A stretch of 64,000 nucleotides of DNA, taken from Pseudomonas sp. GL-B-19. GTDB lineage: Bacteria; Pseudomonadota; Gammaproteobacteria; Pseudomonadales; Pseudomonadaceae. The DNA is taken from positions 17,433 through 81,432 of the forward strand of contig NZ_JAHBDK010000028.1 in assembly GCF_019956415.1 (NCBI RefSeq), in the 5' to 3' direction. The translations under genes were made by a program, and so were the position numbers. Under the pieces are notes generated by a model, which had not been told where the DNA came from, did no database searches, and saw only the letters and a list, made by a program, of their open reading frames with translations. Shown in pieces: positions 1 to 8,153 of the stretch. Every line of letters begins with the position of its first letter. Positions within the stretch are counted from its first letter, which is position 1.

Positions 1-566
1 GCGCCATAAGCCAGCAATCGGCGCTCGGTGCGATCGACGTAAGGCTGCAACGAGCTGTTGGGCTTGGCCACGGTGACCACGCCGATGATCTGACCGTTGT
101 CGCGGATCGGCGCGCCGACGTGCATCACCGAGGAGTTTGTATCGTTCGGATCGCTGCGCGTTGAGCGTGCGCCGTATTCGCCGCGCAGGGTCAGGTAGAC
201 ATCGTTCCAGCGCGAGTAATCCTGCCCCACCGCCACGCCGCTGGAATCCAGCACCACGAGGCCTTTGGCGTCGGTGACGTAGATGCGGTGATTGATCTGA
301 TTCTTCGGCAACCCCCAGATGCTCGCCTTGGGTTGTCGCTCGCCGTAGGCTTTGAGCAATTGCGGCCAGCGATTCTGATTGAGGGTGCCGGCCTTGAAGT
401 CGTCGCGCAGGACCTCGGCCATCAGGTTGGCAGTGTCGACCAGGGTTTCTTCGGTGGACTGGCGAACGCCCGGGCGGATTTCTTCCATCACGGTGTTGAG
501 CACGAAGTAACCGGTCAGGCCGATGAACAGCACGTAGACCAGGAAAATTCGGATCCCCAGCGGCAT
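1..566 (-). CDS. creC: Sensor histidine kinase CreC (N-terminal part, runs off the window)
   Basis: Only the first 188 codons are present; the gene continues beyond base 1. It is the membrane sensor kinase partner of CreB. The visible protein begins MPLGIRIF, followed by one strongly hydrophobic helix at about residues 5-25 and then a hydrophilic extracytoplasmic sensor region; the HAMP, phospho-acceptor and ATPase domains lie outside the window. The ATG overlaps the creB stop (TGATG), so the two are translationally coupled. In pseudomonads CreBC responds to cell-wall and beta-lactam stress and usually precedes creD, which would lie to the left. Identity rests on the coupling to a clear CreB and on N-terminal similarity. 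Confidence 0.85.
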   Translation of the reverse strand, partial: MPLGIRIFLVYVLFIGLTGYFVLNTVMEEIRPGVRQSTEETLVDTANLMAEVLRDDFKAGTLNQNRWPQLLKAYGERQPKASIWGLPKNQINHRIYVTDAKGLVVLDSSGVAVGQDYSRWNDVYLTLRGEYGARSTRSDPNDTNSSVMHVGAPIRDNGQIIGVVTVAKPNSSLQPYVDRTERRLLAYG

Positions 567-1246
567 CAGCTGTGCCCCGGGCTGTAGCTGTAACCGAGGC
601 CGCGATGGGTCTGGATCGGCTCGGCGTCCGCCCGCACCAGACGCAATTTGGCGCGCACGCTCTTGATGTGGCTGTCGATACTGCGCTCGTAACCGGCATC
701 GGCGGCGATGCCCAGCGCATCCAGCAACTGCTCGCGGCTGAACACCCGCTCGGGTTGTTCCAGCAGGCATTGCAACAGGCGGAACTCGTGACGGGTCAGG
801 CTCAGCGCTTGACCGCGATAGTTGATTTGCACCCGATCACTGTCGATCCGAAACAACCCCGATGAGGATTCGGCGACAGTCCTTGGCGCCATGCGTTTGA
901 GAATGGCCCGGACCCGGGCGGCCACTTCCCGTGGGCTGAACGGCTTGACCACGTAATCGTCGGCGCCGATTTCCAGGCCCACCACACGATCGATTTCAGC
1001 ATCGCGGGCACTGAGGAAAATCACCGGCACTTCGCTGAAACGGCGCAATTGTTTGCAGGTTTCAAAACCGCTGATATCCGGTAGACCAATGTCGAGAATG
1101 ATCAAATCGGCCGGCGTGGCGCGCTGATGGTCCAGCGCTGCCGCGCCAAGGCTCAGCCAGGTCGTGGTGAAGCCTTCACCCTGCAACGCGAAAATCAGAG
1201 TGTCGGCAATCGCCGCTTCGTCTTCGACAATCAAGATATGAGACAT
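566..1246 (-). CDS. creB: Response regulator CreB, OmpR/PhoB type
   Basis: A 226-residue two-domain response regulator. The receiver domain (about residues 1-118) has the acidic pocket E8/D9, the phospho-acceptor D52 within LIILDIGLPD, and the switch lysine K101 in ADDYVVKPF. The C-terminal winged helix (about 128-222) is of the OmpR/PhoB kind and ends in the typical THRGLGYSY. Once phosphorylated by CreC it acts as a transcription factor; in pseudomonads the CreBC regulon includes creD and affects beta-lactam tolerance and fitness. It starts at ATG 1246, lies 59 bp downstream of the zinc-protease gene on the same strand, and overlaps creC, so an operon of protease, creB, creC is likely. Confidence 0.92.
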   Translation of the reverse strand: MSHILIVEDEAAIADTLIFALQGEGFTTTWLSLGAAALDHQRATPADLIILDIGLPDISGFETCKQLRRFSEVPVIFLSARDAEIDRVVGLEIGADDYVVKPFSPREVAARVRAILKRMAPRTVAESSSGLFRIDSDRVQINYRGQALSLTRHEFRLLQCLLEQPERVFSREQLLDALGIAADAGYERSIDSHIKSVRAKLRLVRADAEPIQTHRGLGYSYSPGHS

Positions 1247-1305
1247 GGCGTCCTGGCCCGGCAGTTAAGTGGGCGAACGGTGCCCCAAGGCTGATTCGCC
1301 GTCAA

Positions 1306-1827
1306 TCAGCAGTCGGGTTTGTCTGCCGTGAAACGTCGCGCCGGGTTCACCGCCGCGCCGAATTCACGCAAGGCTTTGGCGCCGATCAACAAAGGGTAGT
1401 TGAAGCTGCTGCGGTCGGTCAGGTTGACCTCGACGGTGCGCTTGACGTTGCCCAGGCACAGTTCCAGGTCAACCACCGGGCGTTTGGTGGGTGCGACCAC
1501 GTCCGCGTCATCCTCATCTTCTTCGGAGCGGGTCTTGATCTTGCTGATCCGCGCGACCTTGTGTTCGTAGACCTTGTTGCTGGCGCCCTTGGTGGCAAGG
1601 CGGAAACGCACCCATTCTTCGCCGTTGCGGGTGAAGGTTTCGATGTCCTTGGCCGACAGCGACGCGGTCAGGGCACCGGTGTCCATCTTGGCCTTGAGGA
1701 CTTCGCCGCCGATTTCCGGCAGCGCGATGTATTCGTAACGCCCATACAGGGTCGGCTCGGCGGCCAGGACCGGCAGGGCCACCAGGGAAAGCAGTGCGAG
1801 GATCGATTTCACGTAATGGGCATCCAT
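1306..1827 (-). CDS. Exported retropepsin-like ATP-dependent zinc protease family protein
   Basis: A protein of the RimB/Zn_protease family (Pfam PF05618), a retropepsin-like fold. Evidence is the YEYIALPEIG opening, the aspartic-protease-like MDTGALTASL motif, and the family pattern of a C-terminal LLIGAKALREFG. A hydrophobic N-terminus ending LPVLA-AEP looks like a Sec signal peptide, which puts it in the periplasm. The start is uncertain: ATG 1827 is used here (173 aa), but GTG 1812 follows a GGA-rich stretch and gives a more compact signal peptide (VKSILALL). An acidic linker (SEEDEDDADV) divides the domain. In P. aeruginosa a similar gene precedes creB, as here. No substrate can be assigned. 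Confidence 0.78.
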   Translation of the reverse strand: MDAHYVKSILALLSLVALPVLAAEPTLYGRYEYIALPEIGGEVLKAKMDTGALTASLSAKDIETFTRNGEEWVRFRLATKGASNKVYEHKVARISKIKTRSEEDEDDADVVAPTKRPVVDLELCLGNVKRTVEVNLTDRSSFNYPLLIGAKALREFGAAVNPARRFTADKPDC

Positions 1828-1887
1828 AAGGAGTGGGCAGCGGGATTTTAGACCGCTAGCGAGCAATTCGTTCGTTCCTGAGATCGC

Positions 1888-1980
1888 ATCGCGAGCAGGC
1901 TCGCTCCCACGGTGGATTGGGAGTACACAAAGTTTGTGAACGACACAAACCCTGTAGGAGCGGGCTTGCCCGCGAAGAGG
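1888..1980. repeat. REP pair (family A)
   Basis: Two REP sequences, at about 1888-1911 (gcgagcaggctcgctcccac) and 1951-1980 (tgtaggagcgggcttgcccg), each an imperfect hairpin of the common Pseudomonas type and facing each other. They lie between the zinc-protease gene and the acyltransferase. The remainder of this interval must also hold both divergent promoters; none is obvious. Confidence 0.8.
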
Positions 1981-2123
1981 CCAGATCAATCACCACAACA
2001 GCTTGACCAGTCCAATTTCACTCAAGCATATCGGTCCAAAGGTGAAACATTCGTCACCCCCGATTTGGCCTCCCACCCCAAGCTACTTATCATGGCGCGC
2101 CCAAATGATCCCAAGAGTTACTT

Positions 2124-3005
2124 ATGCGCCGCCTGCTCACCGGCTGTTTCGTTACCCTGCTGCTGTTGCTCAACACCCTGATCCTGATCGGGCCGCTGAT
2201 GGTGTTTGCCCTGCTCAAACTGGTCCTGCCCGGTCGCTTTCGCGATGACGCCTCATCGGCGGTGATGTGGGTCGCCGAGACCTGGGCCGAGATTGACAAG
2301 CTGATCTTCCGGTTGTGCATTCCGACCCGGTGGGACATCCGTGGCGGCGATGGCCTGCGCGTCGATACGTCGTATCTGGTGATCAGCAACCATCAATCCT
2401 GGGTTGATATCCCGGCGTTGATCCAGGCCTTGAATCGCCGGACGCCGTTTTTCAAGTTCTTCCTCAAGAAAGAGCTGATCTGGGTGCCGTTCCTTGGGCT
2501 GGCATGGTGGGCGCTGGATTACCCGTTCATGAAGCGCTACACCAAGGCCTTCCTGGCCAAGCATCCGGAGCTGGCAGGCAAGGATCTGGAGATCACCAAA
2601 GCGGCGTGCGAGTTGTACAAGCGTCAGCCAGTGACGGTGGTCAATTACCTGGAAGGCACACGCTACACCGCCGCGAAAAGCGCCCAGCAGCAATCACCCT
2701 TCACTCACCTGCTTCGGCCCAAGGCCGGCGGTGTGGCGTTCGTGCTGGCGGCGATGGGCGAACAGCTGGACGCCGTGCTCGATGTGACGGTGGTGTATCC
2801 GCAGCAGACGATTCCGGGGTTCTGGGACTTGATCAGCGGCAACGTGCCGAAGGTCATCATCGACATCAAGACCCGCGAACTCGACCCCGCGCTGTGGCAG
2901 GGCGATTATGAAAACGATCCGCTGTTTCGCGAAAAAATCCAGAACTGGGTCAACCAGCTCTGGATCGAAAAGGATCGACAGATCGACGCATTGCGCGCCG
3001 AGTGA
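2124..3005 (+). CDS. Membrane-bound 1-acyl-glycerol-3-phosphate-type acyltransferase
   Basis: A 293-residue PlsC-superfamily acyltransferase. A long hydrophobic helix (about residues 9-36) anchors it to the inner membrane. The catalytic HX4D box is seen as NHQSWVD (H90, D95), and the glycerolipid-binding motif as EGTRYT near residue 176. A PKAGG segment near 200 matches the third conserved block. The overall build is close to the LCLAT1/YihG-like branch rather than housekeeping PlsC. It probably acylates a lysophospholipid or related lipid; the acceptor is unknown. It is monocistronic and convergent with the DUF2780 gene. An acyltransferase gene also sits near creBC in other pseudomonads. Confidence 0.85.
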   Translation: MRRLLTGCFVTLLLLLNTLILIGPLMVFALLKLVLPGRFRDDASSAVMWVAETWAEIDKLIFRLCIPTRWDIRGGDGLRVDTSYLVISNHQSWVDIPALIQALNRRTPFFKFFLKKELIWVPFLGLAWWALDYPFMKRYTKAFLAKHPELAGKDLEITKAACELYKRQPVTVVNYLEGTRYTAAKSAQQQSPFTHLLRPKAGGVAFVLAAMGEQLDAVLDVTVVYPQQTIPGFWDLISGNVPKVIIDIKTRELDPALWQGDYENDPLFREKIQNWVNQLWIEKDRQIDALRAE

Positions 3006-3012
3006 CGTTGAA

Positions 3013-3567
3013 TCAAATACCGGTGCCGGCGCCCCAGATTCCGCCCAGGCTTTCCAGCAACGAACCGCCAACGCCTTGCTGACCGAGGAATTGCAGAAGC
3101 ACCGGGGTAAACAGGCCGATCATTCCACTGTCCATTCCCAATGCGCTGAATGCGTTGCTCAGGTCGTTGGTGTTCTTCACATTGCCCAGGGCGTTGTCCA
3201 GACCGGCGGCTTTGCCGGACGAACCGAGCAAACCGGCGAGGGCGCCCAGCTCACCACCGCCCGACAAAATGTCGATTCCCGGTACGCTTTTGGCCAACTC
3301 CGAGTAATCGGTCGAACTCAATTGATTTTTGGCCAACCCGAGCATCGCCCCGGCGCCGCCAACGGCTTGTTGTGGCGTCACGTTCAATTGGGTCAGCGCA
3401 CTCAGCAGGTCGGCCGTCTGCGGGGTCGGCGCGTCCGCGGTGGCTGCGTTATCGCCCTGCATGCCGGAGATGGCATTGGCCGCATCGAACAGGCTGAACT
3501 GAGCAAAGACCGGACTGGCCGCCAGACACATCAGCGAAGCCAGTGCAAAACCGCGTGAAATCTTCAT
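3013..3567 (-). CDS. DUF2780 family exported protein
   Basis: A 184-residue protein with a clear signal peptide (MKISRGFALASLMCLAASPVFA, cleavage before QFSLFD) followed by a DUF2780/VcgC-VcgE-type domain rich in Gly, Ala, Leu and Ser. The pattern is of repeated short helices, for example AVGGAGAMLGLAK and VPGIDILSGGGELG. The start at ATG 3567 is preferred over an upstream one because GAGGATG lies about 10 nt upstream and the signal peptide begins there. Function is unknown for the family; it is presumed periplasmic or secreted. It ends 7 bp from the convergent acyltransferase gene. Confidence 0.75.
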   Translation of the reverse strand: MKISRGFALASLMCLAASPVFAQFSLFDAANAISGMQGDNAATADAPTPQTADLLSALTQLNVTPQQAVGGAGAMLGLAKNQLSSTDYSELAKSVPGIDILSGGGELGALAGLLGSSGKAAGLDNALGNVKNTNDLSNAFSALGMDSGMIGLFTPVLLQFLGQQGVGGSLLESLGGIWGAGTGI

Positions 3568-3782
3568 CCAGACATCCTCATGTGCCATGAAAACCGCCCG
3601 GCTATGGGCGGCGAAAAACTATGTGTTGGACTGGCATCCCAGGGGATTGTTCCAAGCCTTGGCGAGCCCCTGACGAACAGTCGAAAAAGAATGTACCGGC
3701 GCTGCATCCAGTCTGGCCCCGCCCGCGTATATCAAGCACGGACAGACAATCCTGGCCGATTCCCTTCACGAGGATCATCACC

Positions 3783-4373
3783 ATGAAACGCACATCGATC
3801 AAAACGCCGTTGATTGCCAGCCTGCTGACCCTTGCCCTTGGTGGCGGACTCGTCCTGAACACCGTGCAAGCGGCAGACACGAGCCACGCTGTCATCGTCG
3901 GCGGCCAAAGCATGATGCCGAGCAAGGACATCATCGATAACGCGGTGAACTCCGCCGACCACACCACCCTGGTCGCCGCCGTGAAAGCCGCAGGCTTAGT
4001 GGACACCCTAAAGGGCAAAGGCCCGTTTACCGTGTTCGCCCCAGTCAACTCGGCCTTCACGGCCCTGCCCGCCGGGACGGTCGATACGTTGCTCAAACCT
4101 GAAAACAAAGCAGCATTGAGCAAGCTCCTGAGCTACCACGTGGTCGCCGGCAAGCTCGACATGATGACCCTGGCCGAGAAGATCAAGGCCGGTGGCGGCA
4201 AAACCGAGCTCACCACCGTTGCCGGCGGCAAGCTCTGGGCGACGATGAACGGCCCGCACAACATCACCATCAAGGATGAAAAAGGTGACGTCGCCGACAT
4301 CACCACCTATGACGTATACCAGTCCAACGGGGTGATTCAGGTCATCGACAAAGTGCTGATGCCGAAAAGCTGA
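3783..4373 (+). CDS. Secreted fasciclin (FAS1) domain protein
   Basis: A 196-residue protein with an N-terminal signal peptide of about 32 residues (ending TVQA-ADTS) and a single FAS1 domain spanning about 45-195. Diagnostic blocks are the H1-like FTVFAPVNSAF and H2-like LLSYHVVAGKL, then a C-terminal NGVIQVIDKVLMP. FAS1 domains mediate adhesion or surface interactions. AGGA upstream of ATG 3783 supports the start. A strong intrinsic terminator follows. The ECF sigma/anti-sigma pair just downstream on the same strand suggests the fasciclin gene may be a target of that sigma factor, as in other clusters of this type (inference). Confidence 0.88.
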   Translation: MKRTSIKTPLIASLLTLALGGGLVLNTVQAADTSHAVIVGGQSMMPSKDIIDNAVNSADHTTLVAAVKAAGLVDTLKGKGPFTVFAPVNSAFTALPAGTVDTLLKPENKAALSKLLSYHVVAGKLDMMTLAEKIKAGGGKTELTTVAGGKLWATMNGPHNITIKDEKGDVADITTYDVYQSNGVIQVIDKVLMPKS

Positions 4374-4379
4374 GTCGTA

Positions 4380-4415
4380 CCGCCGGCCCCGCCCATCGGG
4401 GTCGGCGGTTTTTTT
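4380..4415 (+). terminator. Intrinsic terminator after the fasciclin gene
   Basis: A 12-bp GC-rich stem (4380-4391 with 4397-4408, one G-U pair) with a 5-nt loop is followed at once by a run of seven Ts. It lies 7 bases after the fasciclin stop codon and just before the sigma factor gene. Confidence 0.88.
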
Positions 4416-4429
4416 CGAGGTGTCCGGCC

Positions 4430-5074
4430 GTGAATGGAACAACCGAGCGCAGTGAACTAACCTCTGCCTGCAACCGGTCCCGCACGCAGCCCGCCGCCGG
4501 TCCCTCGATTGTCTGGAGAACCGCTATTTCCACCGCCGACATCGATCAACTCAGGCAGCTGTTGGCCCAGTGTTCACTGGGTGACCGCCGCGCTTTCGAG
4601 ACGCTTTACCGCAGCGTCGGCCCACGCTTGCACGGTGTGGCCCTGCGCTTCATGGGGCGTCCGGATCTGGCTGAAGAAGTGCTGCAGGAAAGCTTTGTGC
4701 GCATCTGGAACAACGCCTCGCGCTATGACGCGCACCTGTCGGCACCGCTGACGTGGATGATCAACATCACGCGACACCAGGCCATCGACCAGTTACGCAA
4801 GCACCGCGATCGGCCGCTGACTGACCTGCAAGAGCAGGCGCTGGTGGATGAAAGCCCCTCGGCCCACGAACAATTGACCAGCGCCCGCGAAGCCAACGCC
4901 TTGAACCGTTGCCTGGAAACGCTCGAAGGCATGCAACGCCAGTCGATCACCGTGGCTTACTTTCAAGGTTTGTCCTGCTCGGAACTGGCCCAGCACCTGG
5001 CCGCGCCGCTGGGCTCGGTCAAATCGTGGATCCGCCGTGGCATGGAACGCCTGCGCAGGTGCCTTGAATCATGA
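4430..5074 (+). CDS. ECF-type RNA polymerase sigma factor (SigK-like)
   Basis: A sigma-70 family factor with only regions 2 and 4. Region 2 includes DLAEEVLQESFVRIW and the ITRHQAIDQLRKHR helix; region 4 includes LSCSELAQHL and PLGSVKSWIRRGMERLRR, the DNA-binding helix-turn-helix. GTG 4430 is given as the start (GAGG nine bases upstream), but homology would be expected to begin near ISTADIDQLRQ; the only codon there is ATT 4526, preceded by GGAGAA at good spacing, so a rare ATT start is possible. It overlaps its anti-sigma factor by 4 bp. The pair is of the SigK/RskA kind, and a fasciclin gene lies immediately upstream. Confidence 0.88.
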   Translation: MNGTTERSELTSACNRSRTQPAAGPSIVWRTAISTADIDQLRQLLAQCSLGDRRAFETLYRSVGPRLHGVALRFMGRPDLAEEVLQESFVRIWNNASRYDAHLSAPLTWMINITRHQAIDQLRKHRDRPLTDLQEQALVDESPSAHEQLTSAREANALNRCLETLEGMQRQSITVAYFQGLSCSELAQHLAAPLGSVKSWIRRGMERLRRCLES

Positions 5075-5745
5075 ACTATCAAACCCCGTCCCTGCGCCGT
5101 GCGCTTGCTGCCGATTACGCCATAGGCCTGATGTCTTCTGCCGCGCGCCGGCGTTTTGAGCAGTTATTGCTGGAAGACGCGGCGTTGCGTGCAGAACTGG
5201 CGCAGTGGCAGGAAAGTTTGGCCAGCCTGACAGAAGCCCTGCCGGAGCAACCGGTGCCGGAGCGGGTGTGGCACGGGATTACCGCACGGATCGAGCCGCA
5301 AGTGCTGCATGTTCCGGAAAAACGGCAATTCTGGAACTGGTTGCGAGTAACGGCAGCGGTGTGTTCGCTGGTGATCGCCGTGACCCTGGGTGTGATTTAC
5401 AACCGTGACAATGCGCGTTACAGCGCCACATTGATGACCGCCAACGCGCAGCCAGCGCTGAAGGTCGAAGCGCACGAGGATTACCTGAACGTCGAACCGT
5501 TGACCCTTGCGGTGATTGATCCGGGGCAAAGCCTGGAGTTGTGGGCCATTGCGGCAGATGGCAAACCGATATCTCTTGGCCTGCTCCCGGCGGGCGGCAA
5601 AGGCAAGGTTGAGTTGAACGACGCGCAGAAAGCGTTGATTGGCAAACCGATAGCGCTGGCGGTGAGTCTTGAACCGAAGGGCGGCTCGCCGACCGGGCAA
5701 CCGACCGGGCCAGTTCTGTACCAAGGTGCGTTGGCAGCCCTCTAA
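5071..5745 (+). CDS. Membrane anti-sigma factor (RskA/anti-sigma K type)
   Basis: A 224-residue protein with an N-terminal cytoplasmic helical sigma-binding region (about 1-85), one transmembrane helix (about 92-110, within AAVCSLVIAVTLGVIY) and a periplasmic C-terminal domain with the family block SLELWAIAADGKP. The usual ZAS motif HxxxCxxC is absent, which fits the zinc-free RskA group. It starts within the sigma factor stop (ATGA overlap), so production is coupled. It holds the ECF sigma factor inactive at the membrane until regulated proteolysis; the signal is not known. Confidence 0.87.
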   Translation: MNYQTPSLRRALAADYAIGLMSSAARRRFEQLLLEDAALRAELAQWQESLASLTEALPEQPVPERVWHGITARIEPQVLHVPEKRQFWNWLRVTAAVCSLVIAVTLGVIYNRDNARYSATLMTANAQPALKVEAHEDYLNVEPLTLAVIDPGQSLELWAIAADGKPISLGLLPAGGKGKVELNDAQKALIGKPIALAVSLEPKGGSPTGQPTGPVLYQGALAAL

Positions 5746-5747
5746 GT

Positions 5748-5801
5748 GTGATCGTTCCCACGCTTTACGTGGAAACGATCAGCAGCGTGGGAACGATCAA
5801 C
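5748..5801. repeat. REP pair (family B, GATCGTTCCCACGC type)
   Basis: A compact element in which gatcgttcccacgc is followed by partial inverted copies (gtggaaacgatc and gcgtgggaacgatc). It has the same core as the elements that flank the REP-associated transposase at 17 kb and the element at 59.5 kb, so it is probably a dispersed, non-autonomous product of that transposase family. Confidence 0.8.
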
Positions 5802-5805
5802 ACAC

Positions 5806-5836
5806 CAAAAAAAACGGCGACCCGAAGGTCGCCGTT
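5806..5836 (-). terminator. Intrinsic terminator of fdhA
   Basis: A perfect 10-bp stem (5813-5822 with 5827-5836) closes on a CGAA loop. Read on the minus strand it is followed by eight Ts. It sits 18 bases beyond the fdhA stop; on the plus strand it has no T run, so it serves fdhA. Confidence 0.88.
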
Positions 5837-5853
5837 ATGCGTTGCTTGAAGCC

Positions 5854-7053
5854 TTACGCAGCGCTGAACAGTTTGTGCGGATCAATCACAAACTTCTTCG
5901 GCACGCCCGCATCGAACTCGCCATACCCACGTGGCGCGTCATCCAGGCTGATGACTTCCACGCCGACGATGTCGGCAATGTGGATGCGGTCCCACATGAT
6001 CGCCTGCATCAGCTGGCGGTTGTACTTCATCACAGGTGTCTGGCCGGTGTGGAAGCTGTGGGATTTGGCCCAGCCCAGACCGAAGCGAATGCTCAGGCTG
6101 CCCATTTTCGCGGCGGCGTCCACCGCACCCGGGTCTTCCGTCACGTACAGGCCAGGAATACCGATTTTGCCGGCCACACGAACCACGCCCATCAACGAGT
6201 TGAGCACGGTGGCCGGAGCCTCGTGTTTCACGCCGTCATGGCCGTGGCCGCGTGCTTCGAAGCCTACGGCGTCGACGGCGCAATCCACTTCCGGTTCGCC
6301 CAGCAATGCAGCGATTTGTTCGTGCAGAGGGGTGTCCAGGGACAGGTCGGCGATTTCGAAACCTTGAGCCTTGGCGTGGGCCAGGCGGACGGTATTGACG
6401 TCACCGATGATCACCACTGCCGCGCCCAACAGGCGAGCGGAAGCAGCTGCGGCCAGGCCAACCGGGCCAGCGCCGGCGATGTACACGGTGCTGCCTGGGC
6501 CGACGCCGGCAGTCACTGCGCCGTGGTAACCGGTTGGCAGGATGTCGGAGAGGCAGGTCAGGTCGCGGATTTTCTCCATCGCGCGATCGCGGTCCGGCAG
6601 TTTCAGCAGGTTGAAGTCGGCGTACGGCACCATCGCGTATTCGGCCTGGCCGCCGGTCCAGTCGCCCATGTCGACATAACCGTAGGCACCGCCCGGACGT
6701 GCCGGGTTAACGCTCAGGCAAACGCCAGTGTGCATTTCCTTGCAGGAACGGCAGCGCCCGCAAGCCACGTTGAACGGTACGGACACCAGATCGCCGATTT
6801 GCAGGTTTTCGACGTCGCTGCCCTTCTCGATGACTTCGCCAGTGATTTCGTGGCCCAGCACCAGACCGGTCTGAGCGGTGGTACGGCCGCGCACCATGTG
6901 CTGGTCGGAACCACAGATGTTGGTGGAAACCACACGCAGGATGACAGCGTGGTTAATCTTCCTGCCGCGCGGGTCCTGCATTTTTGGATAGTCGATTTTC
7001 TGTATTTCGACTTTGCCATTGCCGAGATACACCACACCACGATTGCCAGACAT
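5854..7053 (-). CDS. fdhA: Glutathione-independent formaldehyde dehydrogenase
   Basis: A 399-residue zinc-dependent medium-chain dehydrogenase matching the Pseudomonas putida FDH type, which oxidises formaldehyde to formate with NAD and without glutathione. Visible features: catalytic zinc ligand Cys47 in NICGSDQH, GHEITGE, the structural zinc cluster CGRCRSCKEMHTGVC (about 97-111), and the NAD-binding GAGPVGLAAAA near residue 190. It closes the minus-strand glyA-soxBDAG-purU-fdhA series, where its role is to remove the formaldehyde released by N-demethylation. It is separated from purU by about 150 bp with a REP, and ends in a strong terminator. Confidence 0.95.
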   Translation of the reverse strand: MSGNRGVVYLGNGKVEIQKIDYPKMQDPRGRKINHAVILRVVSTNICGSDQHMVRGRTTAQTGLVLGHEITGEVIEKGSDVENLQIGDLVSVPFNVACGRCRSCKEMHTGVCLSVNPARPGGAYGYVDMGDWTGGQAEYAMVPYADFNLLKLPDRDRAMEKIRDLTCLSDILPTGYHGAVTAGVGPGSTVYIAGAGPVGLAAAASARLLGAAVVIIGDVNTVRLAHAKAQGFEIADLSLDTPLHEQIAALLGEPEVDCAVDAVGFEARGHGHDGVKHEAPATVLNSLMGVVRVAGKIGIPGLYVTEDPGAVDAAAKMGSLSIRFGLGWAKSHSFHTGQTPVMKYNRQLMQAIMWDRIHIADIVGVEVISLDDAPRGYGEFDAGVPKKFVIDPHKLFSAA

Positions 7054-7161
7054 GCTTTCACCTCGCTGTTGTTTTTATGTAGCGGTCGCGTCGCCATGGA
7101 TCGGCGGCGCGTTGATTGCTCGGGTTATTGCCTGTGTCTTTTTGCGTTGTTTGGGAGGGCC

Positions 7162-7189
7162 TCTTCGCTGGCAAGCCAGCTCCTACAGG
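7162..7189. repeat. REP (family A) between fdhA and purU
   Basis: A single hairpin sequence (tcgctggcaagccagctcct) lies 12 bases beyond the purU stop codon, inside the presumed sox-purU-fdhA transcript. Confidence 0.75.
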
Positions 7190-7200
7190 GGAAACGCGAA

Positions 7201-8058
7201 CTAAAGAACGACGGTTCTGTTGGCGTTCAAAAAAACCCGTCTTTCAATGTGATAACCAACCGCCCGCGCCAACGTCAGCCCTTCAATATCCCGACCCTTG
7301 GCGATCAGATCTTCCGGGTAATGACTGTGGTCCACCGCCTCAACGCCTTGGGCAATGATCGGCCCTTCGTCCAGGTCGTTGTTGATGTAATGCGCCGTGG
7401 CGCCAACCAGTTTCACGCCCTTGTTGTAGGCCTGGTGATACGGCTTGGCACCCTTGAAACCGGGCAGCAGGGAGTGATGAATATTGATCGCCTTGCCGTC
7501 GAGTTTGCGGCACAGCTCGGGCGACAGCACTTGCATATATCGCGCAAGGATCACCAGTTCGGCGCCGGACTCTTCGATCACCTGCCACACTTGACGCTCC
7601 TGCGACGGCTTGTCGTTGGGGTCCAGCGGGAAGTGGTAATACGGAATCTGGTGCCAGTCGGCCAGCGGCTTGAGGTCCGGGTGATTGGAAACCACGGCGG
7701 CCACGTCCATCGACAATTGGCCGATGCGCTGGCGGTAAAGCAAATCGTTGAGGCAGTGATCGGCCTTGGAGACCATGATCACCACTTTTGGCCGGTAGTT
7801 CGGCGCGGTCAGTTCGAAGATCATGCCGAAATTGGCACCACGTTCTTCGAGACCGGCGCGGAAGGCTTGCTCGTCGAAGCCGTCGGGCTGACGGAATTCC
7901 ACGCGAATGAAAAAACGGCCCGAGAGCCGGTCATCGAAGGAATGGTGCTCAGTGACGTAGCAGCCCTGCTCGAACAAAAAGCGGGTCACCGCGTCCACGG
8001 TGCCGAGGACGCTGGGGCAGTCGGCGGTCAGAATCCATGTGTCTGGGGCGCGGCTCAT
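7201..8058 (-). CDS. purU: Formyltetrahydrofolate deformylase
   Basis: A 285-residue PurU that hydrolyses 10-formyl-THF to formate and THF. An N-terminal ACT domain (about 1-85) precedes a formyltransferase-like catalytic domain with INIHHSLLPGFKG and the aspartate-bearing NDLDEGPIIAQGV. ATG 8058 is chosen because AGGAG lies 11 nt upstream and the protein opens MSRAPDTWILTADCP as in relatives. Within a sarcosine oxidase operon it regenerates free THF from one-carbon units captured by SoxABDG; this is the purU2-type paralogue of pseudomonads. Confidence 0.94.
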   Translation of the reverse strand: MSRAPDTWILTADCPSVLGTVDAVTRFLFEQGCYVTEHHSFDDRLSGRFFIRVEFRQPDGFDEQAFRAGLEERGANFGMIFELTAPNYRPKVVIMVSKADHCLNDLLYRQRIGQLSMDVAAVVSNHPDLKPLADWHQIPYYHFPLDPNDKPSQERQVWQVIEESGAELVILARYMQVLSPELCRKLDGKAINIHHSLLPGFKGAKPYHQAYNKGVKLVGATAHYINNDLDEGPIIAQGVEAVDHSHYPEDLIAKGRDIEGLTLARAVGYHIERRVFLNANRTVVL

Positions 8059-8103
8059 AGTGCGGTGACTCCTGTTCGTTATGGGCAACCGCTGCGCGGT
8101 TGA

Positions 8104-8145
8104 TCGCTGGCAAGCCAGCTCCTACAGGAGCTGGCTTGCCAGCGA
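8104..8145. repeat. Near-perfect REP palindrome between purU and soxG
   Basis: Two family A REPs are fused head to head: 20-base arms (8104-8123 and 8126-8145) are exact reverse complements separated by only two bases. The RNA would form a long hairpin directly after the soxG stop and upstream of purU. Confidence 0.85.
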
Positions 8146-8153
8146 AAGCAATC

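Noticed and set aside
8104..8145. Intrinsic terminator between soxG and purU
   Set aside because: The palindrome is strong but made of two REPs and lacks a T run on either strand.
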